Positions 8,152 through 17,169 are shown, numbered from the stretch's first letter. The stretch is DNA of 50,424 nt from an uncultured Gemella sp. (GCF_900766305.1 NZ_CAAFUZ010000041.1:1-50424), one strand, 5' to 3'. Translations and numbers: made by a program. Notes: generated by a model not told the origin, from the letters alone.

Positions 8152-8850
8152 CTATCTACCTACTAGTTTTTTACTAAATTCTTTTATTAATTTATCATTT
8201 TCTCTGTAATTAGGATAGTATTTTCCTAACAATGTATAAAATCTTGGTGTGTGATTTGTTTCCAACAGATGAGTAAGTTCGTGAACAATAGTATGTTCCA
8301 AACACTCAATTGGATATTTTACTAGTTCATAATTTACCCAAATTCTTTTCGCATTTATATTACAAGTACCCCAACGAGTCTTCATCTTCTTAATACGAAG
8401 CTCTTCAGCATGAACATTCATGATCTTTTCATATTTACTAAGAAATTCCAAGCATTTATTATAAAAATTCTTTCTTAATTCCTTAGTTACCATTCGTTCT
8501 CTATCTTGATAATTATCTTTAACGCTTAGAATTAACTTATCATTAGAAATAGTTACCTTGTTTTTATCTCCAAGTCTAACTTCTAAAGTCAATTCTTTCC
8601 CGAAAACATAATGTTTTTCACCTGTTGCATAATTTTTAACAGTATGACCATTCTTCATGATATTATTTCTTCTAAGTTTTATCTCATCAATATTATCTTG
8701 AACAAGTTTTTTTATAATATAGTTAGGTGTTCTTGGAGGGGCGCTTACTACTACATCAGCATTTTTCTCGACTTTTAAATAGATATTTTTCATGTTTTTT
8801 CTGTATTTAATCGTGACAACTAAACCATCAAAACTTATTACTTTTTGCAT
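8152..8850 (-). CDS. YgjP-like (DUF45) zinc metallopeptidase
   Basis: A 232-residue M48-like metalloprotease of the YgjP/DUF45 family. The zinc site HELTH (H190, E191, H194) is followed by a third ligand in NHTPRFY (H200), and the upstream KTRWGTCN motif is also characteristic. There is no signal peptide or membrane segment, so it is presumably cytosolic. It starts 22 nt after yggS and is probably cotranscribed with it. Its physiological substrate is not established. Confidence 0.88.
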   Translation of the reverse strand: MQKVISFDGLVVTIKYRKNMKNIYLKVEKNADVVVSAPPRTPNYIIKKLVQDNIDEIKLRRNNIMKNGHTVKNYATGEKHYVFGKELTLEVRLGDKNKVTISNDKLILSVKDNYQDRERMVTKELRKNFYNKCLEFLSKYEKIMNVHAEELRIKKMKTRWGTCNINAKRIWVNYELVKYPIECLEHTIVHELTHLLETNHTPRFYTLLGKYYPNYRENDKLIKEFSKKLVGR

Positions 8851-8872
8851 ACTACCCCTCCTATATATTTTA

Positions 8873-9550
8873 TTATTTTAACTCACAACCTACTAAAGCA
8901 GTCCCGACTCTTATATGAGTTGCTCCTTCTTCAATAGCAATTTTATAGTCATTACTCATTCCCATCGATAAGAATTCACATGGTGCATATGCTAAATTCA
9001 GTCCTTTTACTTCATCGCGTAACTGTCTTAATCTTCTAAAGCAATTACGTAATATTTCTTCATCTTCAACAAAAGGTGCCATAGTCATAAGTCCGACAAC
9101 TTTTATTTTTGAATAATGCTCCAGTGATTTTATAAAATCAATAGCCTCTTCTGAAGTTAAACCATGTTTACTCTCTTCTCCAGAAACGTTAACCTGTACG
9201 AAACATTTAATTTCCTTATCAGCACGTTTTTCGATTTCTTTAGCTAAGCTATCTCTATCTAATGCGTGGAAATAATCAACCTCATTGATTACATCTCGTA
9301 CTTTTCGCGTTTGTAAACTTCCAATTAAATGCCAAGTCTTATTAGAATATTTGCCCTTTCTTTCAACATAATTTTGCGGACGATTCTCAGCAAAATCTGT
9401 AATACCTGCTTCTATAGCTTCTTCCACTCTAGCATCGGTAACATATTTAGTTACAGCTATTAATTTCACTTCATCAGCATTTCTACCTACTTTTTTACAA
9501 GTTTCAACTATTTCTTTTGTTATTATTTCAAAATTCTCTCTAACGTTCAT
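8873..9550 (-). CDS. PLP-binding protein of the YggS/PLPBP family
   Basis: A 225-residue single-domain fold-III PLP protein involved in vitamin B6 homeostasis in known members. The PLP lysine is K35 in LIAVTKYV. The family blocks FAENRPQNYVERK, WHLIGSLQTRK, VQVNVSGEESKHG and LSMGMSNDYKIAIEEG are all visible, as is the C-terminal RVGTALVG. A TATAAT on the minus strand near 9590 and a GGAGAG ribosome site precede it. A DUF45 protease gene follows. It lies just downstream of a terminated small RNA. Confidence 0.95.
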   Translation of the reverse strand: MNVRENFEIITKEIVETCKKVGRNADEVKLIAVTKYVTDARVEEAIEAGITDFAENRPQNYVERKGKYSNKTWHLIGSLQTRKVRDVINEVDYFHALDRDSLAKEIEKRADKEIKCFVQVNVSGEESKHGLTSEEAIDFIKSLEHYSKIKVVGLMTMAPFVEDEEILRNCFRRLRQLRDEVKGLNLAYAPCEFLSMGMSNDYKIAIEEGATHIRVGTALVGCELK

Positions 9551-9628
9551 TTTCTCTCCTACTTATTTTCTTTAAACTATTTCTAATTTTATTATAACAT
9601 GATGCTTATTATTTTGTTATTAATTAAA

Positions 9629-9737
9629 TAAAAAAGACACCTATTAAATAGATGTCATACCAAGTAGTCGGACGGATTCGCACCGCCATTTCTCTTTTCA
9701 GAGCGTATTCCTTCTTCAAACCACTGCCCTACTTGTT
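9629..9737 (-). ncRNA. Structured small RNA of unrecognised family
   Basis: An approximately 109-nt transcript with its own promoter and terminator and no credible reading frame. The ends pair (CAAGTAG near the 5' end with CTACTTG near the 3' end). Inside are a CTCT-GAAA-AGAG tetraloop hairpin and a GC-rich hairpin GGCGG/CCGTC with loop TGCGAAT, which resembles a tRNA T-arm. The RNA ends with a GACATCTATT/AATAGGTGTC hairpin (9636-9656) plus a T-run. It is much more GC-rich than the surroundings. It could be a small RNA or an orphan riboswitch. I could not match it to tRNA, tmRNA, 6S, SRP or any riboswitch I know. Confidence 0.7.
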
Positions 9738-9743
9738 ACACCC

Positions 9744-9771
9744 ATTATATCAGATTTTTTTCTTTATTCAA
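9744..9771 (-). promoter_or_regulatory. Promoter of the small RNA
   Basis: On the minus strand, TTGAAT (9766-9771) and TATAAT (9744-9749) are separated by 16 nt. The predicted start is near 9737. Confidence 0.75.
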
Positions 9772-9810
9772 ATTATTTTTATATTATTCTATATTTTTTC
9801 TATTAAAATA

Positions 9811-9842
9811 TGGAAAGTAACAAGAAATCCTATTACTTTCCA
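9811..9842 (-). terminator. Probable terminator of the acylase gene
   Basis: The arms GGAAAGTAA/TTACTTTCC, followed on the minus strand by a T-rich stretch, lie 10 nt past the stop codon. Confidence 0.65.
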
Positions 9843-9851
9843 TTATTTTTT

Positions 9852-12206
9852 TTATTTTCCAGGTACTAGTTCCAATACTCTATCCTTAGGAATATTTCCT
9901 ATAGATTCACTCGTATATTCTCCTTTTACCCATTTTTCTATTTGATCATCATAATTATCACTTAAGAAGTGTCCACTTTGACCAGGTCCAACAATATGAT
10001 GTCCTGTTTTAGTCTCAAAGTCATAAACAAATCTCCATGACGCACCATGATTAACTAATCCCTCATCGTTTTGTCTAGCTGCTTGAACTGTAACTTTAGA
10101 ACCTGAAATAGGATATTCTTTGGGATTTAAGAAATATGCTAACAATTCAGATGATTTAGATAATGGATGCCTGAATCCTAATGTATGAGCTTTTCCCCAC
10201 TTCCATTTAGATATGTCATTCCCATATTTACCTTCTAATTCAGTTATAGTTTCATTTAAACTGTTTATTAATACTTCTTGTAGTCCATTTTTCTCCTCAA
10301 TAAGATTTACTTTTTTACCGTTTAAACTATCTCTAAGTACCTTATCTACATAACTCTCTTTATGAGGCATAAATTTGTAAACATCTGCATCCATCTTGCC
10401 TTTTAGTATATAAGATTGGATTTTTTTCATCCACAGATCAAAAATTAAAGGCGCTACTTCATCTTTATCATCTACGCTATTCCATGATTTTAGTTTATCA
10501 ACTATTTCTTTTTTAGAAATTTTATCAACATTTATATTTTTCAAGAAGTTTGGTAAAAACTCTTGTGCATATAGATTTTTTGTATCCATTTGAAGTTTCT
10601 TCATATCATCAACTGTTAAACTATTTTTCTTTGATAATACTTCATCTATACGAGCTTTTCTATATGGCTGTGCCCAAACGTTTGATGTATGATAATCCGT
10701 TTTAACAGTTTCAGTGTTTGCTGTTGCTATAAAACCTTCTTCTGGATTAACAAGTTTTGGCAATTTATCATAAGAGATATATCCACTCCAACCATAATCA
10801 CTACTATATCCTGGAACAGGAAGATTACCATCACCTTTTTTCCTAATCGGTACATTCCCATTTGATTTATAAGCTATATTTCCTTCATTGTCTGCAAAAA
10901 CAAAGTTTTGAGCTGGTGCTTTGAATTTTTCCAATGATTTCTCAAATTCTTGCCAATTTTTCGCTTTATCTATATTTAAGATAGCTTCTAGTTCTTGTGT
11001 AGATTCGAGTGATGTCCACTGCATTGAAAAACTTGTATCTTTATTTCCTAATGGTTTTAGTAGTTGATCAATTATTGGACCGTGCTTCGTATTAACCACC
11101 TCGAAATCAACATCGGCTTTTCCTTTTACTTTTATTGAATACTTATCAACTTTAGCATCATAGTATTCATTATCATATTTAAATTTATATGGATTATTCT
11201 CTTGTCGTTTTTCAATATAAAGATCTTGAACATCTGGTCCAAAATTCGTAACTCCCCATGCTATGTGTTCATTATGACCAAGAATTATACCAGGTACTCC
11301 TGGGAAAATAACCCCTGAAACTTTGTTATTTGGTGTTGAAAGCGACATCTGATACCAAACTGATGGAGTACCTAACCCTAAGTGTGGATCATCTGCTAAC
11401 AACGTCTTACCAGATTTAGTTTTCTTACCAGAAACAACCCAGTCATTGCTACCATTTTCCATTGGTGGTCGCTCAGTCTTAGCTGTATTCTTATCTATAC
11501 TCACATCTATACCTTGATTCGCTTTTATAATTTCTTCAGTATCTTTATTTTTTGAGAAACTTTCAGGGAGTAACTGTTTTAGATTCTCCTCACCTAAATT
11601 GTTTAAAATCCAATTGTTAAAACCTAAATGATCCCAGTGTCCACCTAAATCATAAGCCATGTACTTTCCAACTGTCAATGAATCAATAGGACTCCAATTT
11701 TCCGGAGAATATCCTAATAAAGAAAATTCATAAGGTAATTTATTATCTCGTTTAGCTTCTTCAATAAATGCATTTACTCCTTGAGCATAATTTTCTAATA
11801 TTTTTTTAGCTTCTTCTGAATAATCCTTATAAGATTCTTCTGCTGCTTTTCTTAAAGAGAAAACTAGAAATTTCTTATCATTTTCTAGTGCTGCTTCCCC
11901 AACTACTTCAGAAAGTCGACCACTCGCTTGTCTTCTCGCTAAATCCATCTGAAATAATCTATCCTGAGCATGAATATAACCCTGAGCTTTATATAAATCA
12001 CTATCATTTTCAGCCTCAACTGTAGGAATTCCATTTTTATCTCGCGATATCTTCACACTATTGTTTAAAATCTTTAATTCTGTCTTTCCTTCTACTGTTG
12101 GTAAAGATTTATGAACAAAATAATACCCATAACCTCCTACCAACAATAGCAAGGTTACTAACACTATCGCTAATCGTTTTAAAATCTTAATAACTTTATT
12201 TTTCAT
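9852..12206 (-). CDS. Penicillin acylase-family Ntn hydrolase, membrane-anchored
   Basis: A 784-residue amidohydrolase of the penicillin/acyl-homoserine-lactone acylase family, which matures by self-cleavage in front of a nucleophilic serine. That serine is S253 in NGSNDWVVSG, with the family blocks YIHAQDRLFQMDLARRQASGRLSE (residues ~78-100, written here across two motifs) and HLGLGTPSVWYQ. A basic N-terminus plus a hydrophobic segment at ~12-32 is a signal anchor. The frame is open 36 codons further upstream, but AGGAGG lies 5 nt before the ATG at 12206. It is monocistronic. The substrate is unknown; acyl amides, quorum signals or beta-lactams are possible. Confidence 0.92.
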   Translation of the reverse strand: MKNKVIKILKRLAIVLVTLLLLVGGYGYYFVHKSLPTVEGKTELKILNNSVKISRDKNGIPTVEAENDSDLYKAQGYIHAQDRLFQMDLARRQASGRLSEVVGEAALENDKKFLVFSLRKAAEESYKDYSEEAKKILENYAQGVNAFIEEAKRDNKLPYEFSLLGYSPENWSPIDSLTVGKYMAYDLGGHWDHLGFNNWILNNLGEENLKQLLPESFSKNKDTEEIIKANQGIDVSIDKNTAKTERPPMENGSNDWVVSGKKTKSGKTLLADDPHLGLGTPSVWYQMSLSTPNNKVSGVIFPGVPGIILGHNEHIAWGVTNFGPDVQDLYIEKRQENNPYKFKYDNEYYDAKVDKYSIKVKGKADVDFEVVNTKHGPIIDQLLKPLGNKDTSFSMQWTSLESTQELEAILNIDKAKNWQEFEKSLEKFKAPAQNFVFADNEGNIAYKSNGNVPIRKKGDGNLPVPGYSSDYGWSGYISYDKLPKLVNPEEGFIATANTETVKTDYHTSNVWAQPYRKARIDEVLSKKNSLTVDDMKKLQMDTKNLYAQEFLPNFLKNINVDKISKKEIVDKLKSWNSVDDKDEVAPLIFDLWMKKIQSYILKGKMDADVYKFMPHKESYVDKVLRDSLNGKKVNLIEEKNGLQEVLINSLNETITELEGKYGNDISKWKWGKAHTLGFRHPLSKSSELLAYFLNPKEYPISGSKVTVQAARQNDEGLVNHGASWRFVYDFETKTGHHIVGPGQSGHFLSDNYDDQIEKWVKGEYTSESIGNIPKDRVLELVPGK

Positions 12207-12497
12207 AAGTCCTCCTAAAAAATAAATTATACTATGAATTATATTAGCTTTATCCACTTTTTGCAAACTGATATTTCTTAAAAAAACTCTAAATAAGTAT
12301 AGTATTTTTTTCACTTTTATTTAATAATTATTATTTGATAGATACTCTATATCTCTAAAAAATACTAACTATATTGAGAGAATACATTATAATTTACTAT
12401 TCTCCTAATAATAAGTTTTCTTATCAGTTTTTTTGAGTTTTTTAATATTTTACTATCATGTTACTTCAAAAGACTTATATTTTTATGGAAATTTTAC
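12207..12497. other. Intergenic, little content
   Basis: A TATAAT-like box on the minus strand (12226-12231) may be the -10 of the acylase gene. The rest is A+T-rich with no convincing gene or repeat. Confidence 0.4.
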
Positions 12498-12534
12498 AAA
12501 AAAAATTTCCGAAGAAACTGAATTTCTCCGGAAA
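12498..12534 (-). terminator. Terminator of the rnz-NUDIX-fur operon
   Basis: A hairpin with arms TTTCCGGAGAAA and TTTCTTCGGAAA (mismatch tolerated), followed on the minus strand by eight T, lies at the end of the membrane protein gene. Confidence 0.85.
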
Positions 12535-12993
12535 CTATAATTCACTTTTATATTTTTCTGAATTTCTTATTAATATTATTCTTAACCCTAAGAAGAAATA
12601 TATTATGCAACTAATAAATAATATACCTAAACTAAAGATTAGTAGTAATATACTATACACTAAAAATAGAAATGCCACTATATTGTGATTTATCCCCTTT
12701 TTTAAAATCACAAAAAGTAATAGTAAAAATAACGCTACTAAAAGTGCAAAGTATACCCATGCAAGTTGTCCCATAATTTGAAAGATAAAATGCATATCTT
12801 TTGTAGAGACATTCGCACTATCTTGAGTAAGGCGCGTTTGTTCACGAATCTGATCAACAATTTTAGTTCTTAGATACTCATTTCCTACATATTCTCGAAA
12901 TAAGTTAATCATACCTCCAACAAACACGATGTATACTACATAAACTACACTAGAGATAAGTAATAATATTTTCTCTAATTTGTCAAAATGCAT
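12535..12993 (-). CDS. Small integral membrane protein (DUF4064-like)
   Basis: A 152-residue protein with about four hydrophobic segments (roughly residues 7-27, 75-97, 103-123 and 125-142) and a soluble loop between the first and second. It resembles the DUF4064 type of Firmicute membrane protein, but I am not certain. Its start codon overlaps the stop of the fur-family gene by one base (TAATG), so the two are translationally coupled. It is the last gene of rnz-NUDIX-fur. The function is unknown; the context suggests a link to metal or peroxide stress. Confidence 0.7.
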   Translation of the reverse strand: MHFDKLEKILLLISSVVYVVYIVFVGGMINLFREYVGNEYLRTKIVDQIREQTRLTQDSANVSTKDMHFIFQIMGQLAWVYFALLVALFLLLLFVILKKGINHNIVAFLFLVYSILLLIFSLGILFISCIIYFFLGLRIILIRNSEKYKSEL

Positions 12994-13439
12994 TAATTTT
13001 CACCTTTATCCTTACACTTAGCGCAAGTACCATAAAACGATAGAGAGTTATCTTGTACTTCAAATGAGTATTCTTTTCTCATATATTCAATAAGCTTATT
13101 AAATATAGGATTTGATACTTTCTCTATGTTATTACAGTTAGTACATATTAAATGATGGTGAAGTTCATCATCTACAGATTGTCTTAAATGATATTTAGAA
13201 ACACCATTGCTGAAAGAAATTTTTTCTAAGATTTTTAATTCATAGAAAATATCTAAAGTTCTATAAACTGTAGCAATACCAATATCTGGTGTTTTCTCTT
13301 TTAAAATAAAGTATAATTCTTCAGCACTAAGATGCTGTTCATCATTTTCTACTAAAATCTCAACGATTTTTTCCCTTTGAGGTGTTAGTTTATATGGTGA
13401 TTGTTGAATTATTTTAATTATCTCATCATAAATATTCAT
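12993..13439 (-). CDS. Fur-family metalloregulator
   Basis: A 148-residue Fur/PerR/Zur-type repressor. The winged helix includes LTPQREKIVEIL (18-29) and the recognition helix GIATVYRTLDI (54-64). Metal-site features are HHH (94-96), CxxC at C99/C102 and CxxC at C139/C142, the structural zinc site. Sequence alone does not settle whether it senses iron, zinc or peroxide. It starts 3 nt after the NUDIX gene and is coupled to the membrane protein gene that follows. Confidence 0.93.
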   Translation of the reverse strand: MNIYDEIIKIIQQSPYKLTPQREKIVEILVENDEQHLSAEELYFILKEKTPDIGIATVYRTLDIFYELKILEKISFSNGVSKYHLRQSVDDELHHHLICTNCNNIEKVSNPIFNKLIEYMRKEYSFEVQDNSLSFYGTCAKCKDKGEN

Positions 13440-13442
13440 ATA

Positions 13443-14000
13443 TTATTTTGCGCCTTTCCTATTTTTTAAGTAAGATAATGCAAGCATAGTCTTACTATCA
13501 GTTATAACATTGTTATCTAAAAGTTTGAATGCTTCTTCAATTTTGTATTTTCGTAAATTAATGAATTCATCATCATCTGGATTTTGTTCTCCAGCATATT
13601 CCAAATTATCAACATAATATATAGTGATTAATTCTGAACTATAACCAAGAGCTACATGCACGTCACATAGTTTCTCTAGTTTTTCTTCTTCAACCACATA
13701 TCCTGTTTCTTCTTGCAGTTCACGAATAGCAGCTAATTTCTTATTATCTTCTCCAGGCTCTAATTTACCTGCAGGAATTTCTAAAGTTACAGCTTCGATA
13801 GCTTTTCTATATTGCTCAACAAGAATTACCTCATCGTCTTTAGTAAGTGCTAATATAGCTACTGCTCCTCTATGATTTATCAGTTCTCGTGTTGAAGTTT
13901 CTCCGTTTGGTAAAGTTACAGTATGTACTTCTAAATCAAGAACTTTCCCCTCGAATATTTTCTCAACTTCAATAGTTTTTTCTTCTAAATCTATTTTCAT
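13443..14000 (-). CDS. NUDIX hydrolase, ADP-ribose pyrophosphatase type
   Basis: A 185-residue NUDIX protein close to bacterial ADP-ribose pyrophosphatase (NudF), which splits ADP-ribose to AMP and ribose-5-phosphate. The box runs from G78 (GKLEPGE) through RELQEETGY (93-101). The spacer is one residue longer than the canonical form. Upstream features such as REL (38-40) and VEQYRKA (61-67) also fit NudF. I start at 14000 because GGAGG precedes that ATG; the frame is open four codons further. It lies between rnz and the Fur-family gene. Confidence 0.92.
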   Translation of the reverse strand: MKIDLEEKTIEVEKIFEGKVLDLEVHTVTLPNGETSTRELINHRGAVAILALTKDDEVILVEQYRKAIEAVTLEIPAGKLEPGEDNKKLAAIRELQEETGYVVEEEKLEKLCDVHVALGYSSELITIYYVDNLEYAGEQNPDDDEFINLRKYKIEEAFKLLDNNVITDSKTMLALSYLKNRKGAK

Positions 14001-14015
14001 AATTTCCTCCATTTT

Positions 14016-14936
14016 CTACAAACAATATTCTTCAAGATCATGTGCAATTTTCACACTATATTTATCACATAACGATTCTACAGCTTCTTTTTCAATATTT
14101 CTATCGTATCTTGCACTAATATGTGTTAAAAATAAGTTTTCAACCTTACTATTTTCTATCATCTTCTCAACATCTAAAATGCTCAAATGATAATTTTTTC
14201 TCGCATGGTGTGCATCTTCTTTTAATAAGTATGTGCACTCTGTAATAATGATATTACTATTTTTAACAAATTCATCCAATCCTTCAAAGTATCTCGTATC
14301 TGGTATAATCGAGATTTCCTTTGCAGGTTTATCTTCAGATAAAAAGTCACTTGAATTATACACCTCTCCATTAAATTCGAAAGTATCTGATTCCTTTATT
14401 TCTCTATAAAATGGTCCTGGCATAATTCCTAATTTTCTTAACTTATCTGCATCTAAGCTCCCTTTTTGCTTTTTAAATATAATTTTATATCCAAAACATT
14501 CAATATTATGAGCTAATGGATAGCTAAAAACAGTAACAGTTTTATTATCTATTATACACTGTTCACTAGAAATTTCAATATATTCCACGCTATAAGAAAG
14601 TGAACAATGTGTGAACATCATGTTCTTTTCTATAAAATCTTTAATCCCTACTGGTCCATAAATAGTAACCTTTGAAGCATTCGTATCTAAAAGAAAACTT
14701 CTAGAAGATAAAAAACCAATTAATCCTAACACATGATCAGCGTGAAGATGACTAATAAATATTTTAGTTATTTTGGTTGGCTTAATGTTTGTTTTCAAAA
14801 TCTGATGCTGAGTTGCTTCCCCACAGTCAAACATCCAACACTCTTTTAGTTCTTGCATAAAATTAAAAACAAAGCTCTGCGTATTTCTAAATTTTGCTGG
14901 AAGCCCAGCTCCTGTTCCTAAAAATTGTACTTCCAT
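14016..14936 (-). CDS. rnz: Ribonuclease Z
   Basis: This endonuclease trims the 3' ends of tRNA precursors lacking an encoded CCA. The 306-residue length is typical of the short form. The metallo-beta-lactamase motif HLHADH is at 63-68, with later ligands in PLAHN, PDTRYF and the C-terminal LTHIS. The ribosome site AGAGGAA precedes the ATG. It heads the operon rnz-NUDIX-fur-membrane protein. The tRNA-Leu in this window lacks an encoded CCA, so it is the kind of substrate this enzyme handles. Confidence 0.95.
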   Translation of the reverse strand: MEVQFLGTGAGLPAKFRNTQSFVFNFMQELKECWMFDCGEATQHQILKTNIKPTKITKIFISHLHADHVLGLIGFLSSRSFLLDTNASKVTIYGPVGIKDFIEKNMMFTHCSLSYSVEYIEISSEQCIIDNKTVTVFSYPLAHNIECFGYKIIFKKQKGSLDADKLRKLGIMPGPFYREIKESDTFEFNGEVYNSSDFLSEDKPAKEISIIPDTRYFEGLDEFVKNSNIIITECTYLLKEDAHHARKNYHLSILDVEKMIENSKVENLFLTHISARYDRNIEKEAVESLCDKYSVKIAHDLEEYCL

Positions 14937-14965
14937 CGTATTCCTCTACTTTAAAAATTAATAAT

Positions 14966-14998
14966 AGTGGCCTAAAAAGATATTCCATTTAAGCCACT
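14966..14998 (-). terminator. Terminator of the cvfB-cupin unit
   Basis: The AGTGGC/GCCACT arms, followed on the minus strand by a T-rich tract, lie between the cupin gene and rnz. Confidence 0.65.
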
Positions 14999-15007
14999 TT
15001 ATGTATG

Positions 15008-15289
15008 TTATAGTTTCACTACAAAAATCTGTGCATCTTGCAGACATGTTATTACATGCTCTACGCCTGCTGGAATTTCTAATAGTTCAAATTCATTTAC
15101 AATCTCAACCTCTTCTTCAAAAGAGACAGTAATTCTTCCACTAATATTTAGCAATAAAATATTCTTATCATTACTGTATGAGTCTGTTTGATTTCCTACT
15201 TTTAGATTCATATGCACCACTTGATATTTATCATTCTCCAAAACAATTCCACCTAGTAGAGCATTTTTATCTAATTTTACTTTCTTCAC
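15008..15289 (-). CDS. Small cupin-like protein
   Basis: A short beta-rich protein of 93 residues with a single-domain cupin pattern (GGIVLENDKYQVVHMNL, then LLLNISGRITVSF, then LLEIPAGVEHVI). Only one histidine of a usual metal site is obvious. The frame is open up to 15331, overlapping cvfB. However, AAGGAAG at the very end of cvfB is well placed for a GTG at 15289, just after the cvfB stop, so I use that start. It is translationally coupled to cvfB. The function is unknown. Confidence 0.65.
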   Translation of the reverse strand: MKKVKLDKNALLGGIVLENDKYQVVHMNLKVGNQTDSYSNDKNILLLNISGRITVSFEEEVEIVNEFELLEIPAGVEHVITCLQDAQIFVVKL

Positions 15290-15293
15290 AATC

Positions 15294-16172
15294 TTATCTT
15301 CCTTTGCGTTTGTATAAACCATCTTCTTCAATCATAATAAGTTTATTCTTGAATAATCTTCCAACTGCACGTTTGAAACTTCCTTTACTCATCCCAAACA
15401 CAGCTTTAATTTCTTCTGGATCTGATTTATCAGTAAATTCACAATATCCATTGTTTTCAATATAATCCATGATTGCTTGTCCATCACTATCCATTCTTTC
15501 GTGAGCACGTGGTAAGAATGAACCATTAATCTCTCCGTTATCTTTAACTCCAATAACACGTAGAGTAACTTTTTCTCCTAAACGTGGTTCTTTTTCACGT
15601 TCACTTTCATGAACAAACACTTTATAACCATCTTTTGTTAATAGGAATGTTCCAACTCGCATTAAACGATAAGGATAAGCCTCAATATCCTTGTTCTTCA
15701 TACTTCTAGTTGCTTTTGAATAAAGTGATGCTACGATTGTCTCTGTTGCTAAACGTGCAAATAATTGTCCACTAAAGTCACGACGTAATGTAATAAATAG
15801 TTCGTCACCTTCTTTAGGCCAAACACTTCTTAATTTTGGTAAATCTTCACCTAAAAGCGGAATTTCACGAGAAAACCCAATATCAAGACCTACTCTATCT
15901 TCTTCAACTTTTACTACTTTACTAAAAGCATAGTCACCATATGTCACTTCTGGAATATTCGGTGTTGCGAATAATTTCCCACTACGTGAAGGGTATACGA
16001 ACATTGAATATTCTTCTCCAATTTCGTAATCATCTAAACTTTCTACGTCAGATTCATTACAGCTAATTTCTTCTCCATTCGGTCCTTTAAAAACTAATGA
16101 TGAACTTTTCTTTTCTACTAACTCTAAAAAATGGATTTCTCCAGTAATAAATTTTATATCTTCTCTTTCCAT
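15294..16172 (-). CDS. cvfB: CvfB-type S1 RNA-binding protein
   Basis: A 292-residue protein of the conserved virulence factor B family (YitL in Bacillus), with tandem S1-like beta-barrels and a C-terminal winged helix. Recognisable blocks are GEEYSMFVYPSRSGKLFATP, VGLDIGFSREIPL, EGDELFITLRRDFSGQLFARL and a C-terminal FGMSKGSFKRAVGRLFK. Such proteins bind RNA and affect virulence-factor expression in staphylococci. AAAGAGG precedes the ATG at 16172; the longer open frame to 16232 lacks a ribosome site. The cupin gene overlaps its ribosome site with the end of this gene. Confidence 0.92.
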   Translation of the reverse strand: MEREDIKFITGEIHFLELVEKKSSSLVFKGPNGEEISCNESDVESLDDYEIGEEYSMFVYPSRSGKLFATPNIPEVTYGDYAFSKVVKVEEDRVGLDIGFSREIPLLGEDLPKLRSVWPKEGDELFITLRRDFSGQLFARLATETIVASLYSKATRSMKNKDIEAYPYRLMRVGTFLLTKDGYKVFVHESEREKEPRLGEKVTLRVIGVKDNGEINGSFLPRAHERMDSDGQAIMDYIENNGYCEFTDKSDPEEIKAVFGMSKGSFKRAVGRLFKNKLIMIEEDGLYKRKGR

Positions 16173-16236
16173 CAAGTACCTCTTTCTTTTATTTATTGTA
16201 TAACTTCTTACAGCATTGTTACTAAATTTCATCTCA

Positions 16237-16268
16237 TAAAAAAAGGTTGATACCTAATATCAACCTTT
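16237..16268 (-). terminator. Terminator of spx
   Basis: The arms AAAGGTTGATA/TATCAACCTTT are followed on the minus strand by eight T, 35 nt past spx. Confidence 0.85.
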
Positions 16269-16301
16269 AAATTAATCGGAAAAAGTAGTATCAGGGCGTA
16301 C

Positions 16302-16706
16302 TTACTTAACCATATTTTTTATTTGTTTTAATTGATTTACTCTTATTTCCTTTGGAAGGAATCTTCTTATTTCATCTTCATTATACCCAACTTGTAATCT
16401 CTTATCATCGACAATGATAGGTCTTCTAAGCATTCCTGGATTATCTTGAATAACTTTATATAATTCTTGAATTGACATACTTTCAATATCCAAATTCAAT
16501 TTTTGGAAAGTTTTCGATCTGAATGAGATTATATCTTCTGTTCCGTGCTCCGTGATAGACAAAATGTCTTTAATCTCATCTGTTGTCAGAGCTTCTGAAA
16601 AAATATTTCTTTCCACAAAGTCTATTCCATTTTCAATAAGCCAAGCTTTCGCTTTTCTACAAGAAGTACAACTTGGCGATGTAAACAACGTAACTACCAC
16701 CAGCAC
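16302..16706 (-). CDS. spx: Redox regulator Spx
   Basis: An ArsC-like regulator that binds the RNA polymerase alpha C-terminal domain and controls thiol-stress genes. The redox switch is C13/C16 in [10 protein letters not shown]. The family hallmarks [30 protein letters not shown] and [14 protein letters not shown] are all present in a 134-residue protein. The start is an unusual GTG (16706) 5 nt after AAAGGAG; a second GTG two codons later is a less well-spaced alternative. Spx is normally also controlled by ClpXP proteolysis. Confidence 0.95.
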   Translation of the reverse strand: MLVVVTLFTSPSCTSCRKAKAWLIENGIDFVERNIFSEALTTDEIKDILSITEHGTEDIISFRSKTFQKLNLDIESMSIQELYKVIQDNPGMLRRPIIVDDKRLQVGYNEDEIRRFLPKEIRVNQLKQIKNMVK

Positions 16707-16762
16707 TCACACTCCTTTATAAAAATAATATTAATATTTTTATAATTCTATATACTCCTATA

Positions 16763-16791
16763 ATTATACTACATATATTATAGTTTTACAA
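16763..16791 (-). promoter_or_regulatory. Promoter of spx
   Basis: On the minus strand, TTGTAA (16786-16791) and TATAAT (16763-16768) are spaced by 17 nt, about 57 nt upstream of the GTG start. Beyond it, 16792-17048 shows no gene that I can support. Confidence 0.65.
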
Positions 16792-17048
16792 TATACTATT
16801 GAAAAAATATTTTAATTTGTCAACTAAAAACACTTATTTTACATTGTTTTACGTTCGACTATCCTTGTAGACGCAACGTTAATGTTTAACCCTTACATTT
16901 TTATATTTGATTAGTTAAAATAAATTATATAATAATACACTCTAATACTACTTTACATAGTCTTACTATCTTATTATAAACTTTGTAATTAAAATTTAAA
17001 TTAAATATTATCGATAATTTCTAAAGTTTTTTTATCAACTTCACTAAA

Positions 17049-17077
17049 TTGACAATGACTTTTATGTATGATATTAT
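17049..17077 (+). promoter_or_regulatory. Promoter of the tRNA-Leu gene
   Basis: TTGACA (17049-17054) and TATTAT (17072-17077) are spaced by 17 nt. They end 8 nt before the tRNA 5' end, as is usual for a stable RNA gene. Confidence 0.85.
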
Positions 17078-17085
17078 ATAAATAT

Positions 17086-17169
17086 GCCAGCATGGCGGAA
17101 TTGGCAGACGCACTGGACTCAAAATCCAGCGATGGCAACATCGTGCCGGTTCGACCCCGGCTGCTGGTA
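17086..17169 (+). tRNA. tRNA-Leu (anticodon CAA)
   Basis: An 84-nt class II tRNA. The acceptor GCCAGCA pairs with TGCTGGT. The anticodon stem CTGGA/TCCAG encloses the loop CTCAAAA with anticodon CAA, reading UUG. A long variable arm (GATGG..ATCGT region) and the T-loop TTCGACC follow. The CCA is not encoded. Its 3' half from 17117 is repeated exactly at 20260-20315, which marks it as the integration site of an island. Confidence 0.95.

Noticed and set aside
9652..9945. A 97-residue plus-strand frame across the small RNA and acylase gene end.
   Set aside because: It runs antisense to a structured RNA and a real gene, with no ribosome site.
12458..12688. A 76-residue plus-strand frame opposite the membrane protein gene.
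   Set aside because: It begins in and crosses a terminator hairpin and lacks a ribosome site; it is a shadow of the minus-strand gene.
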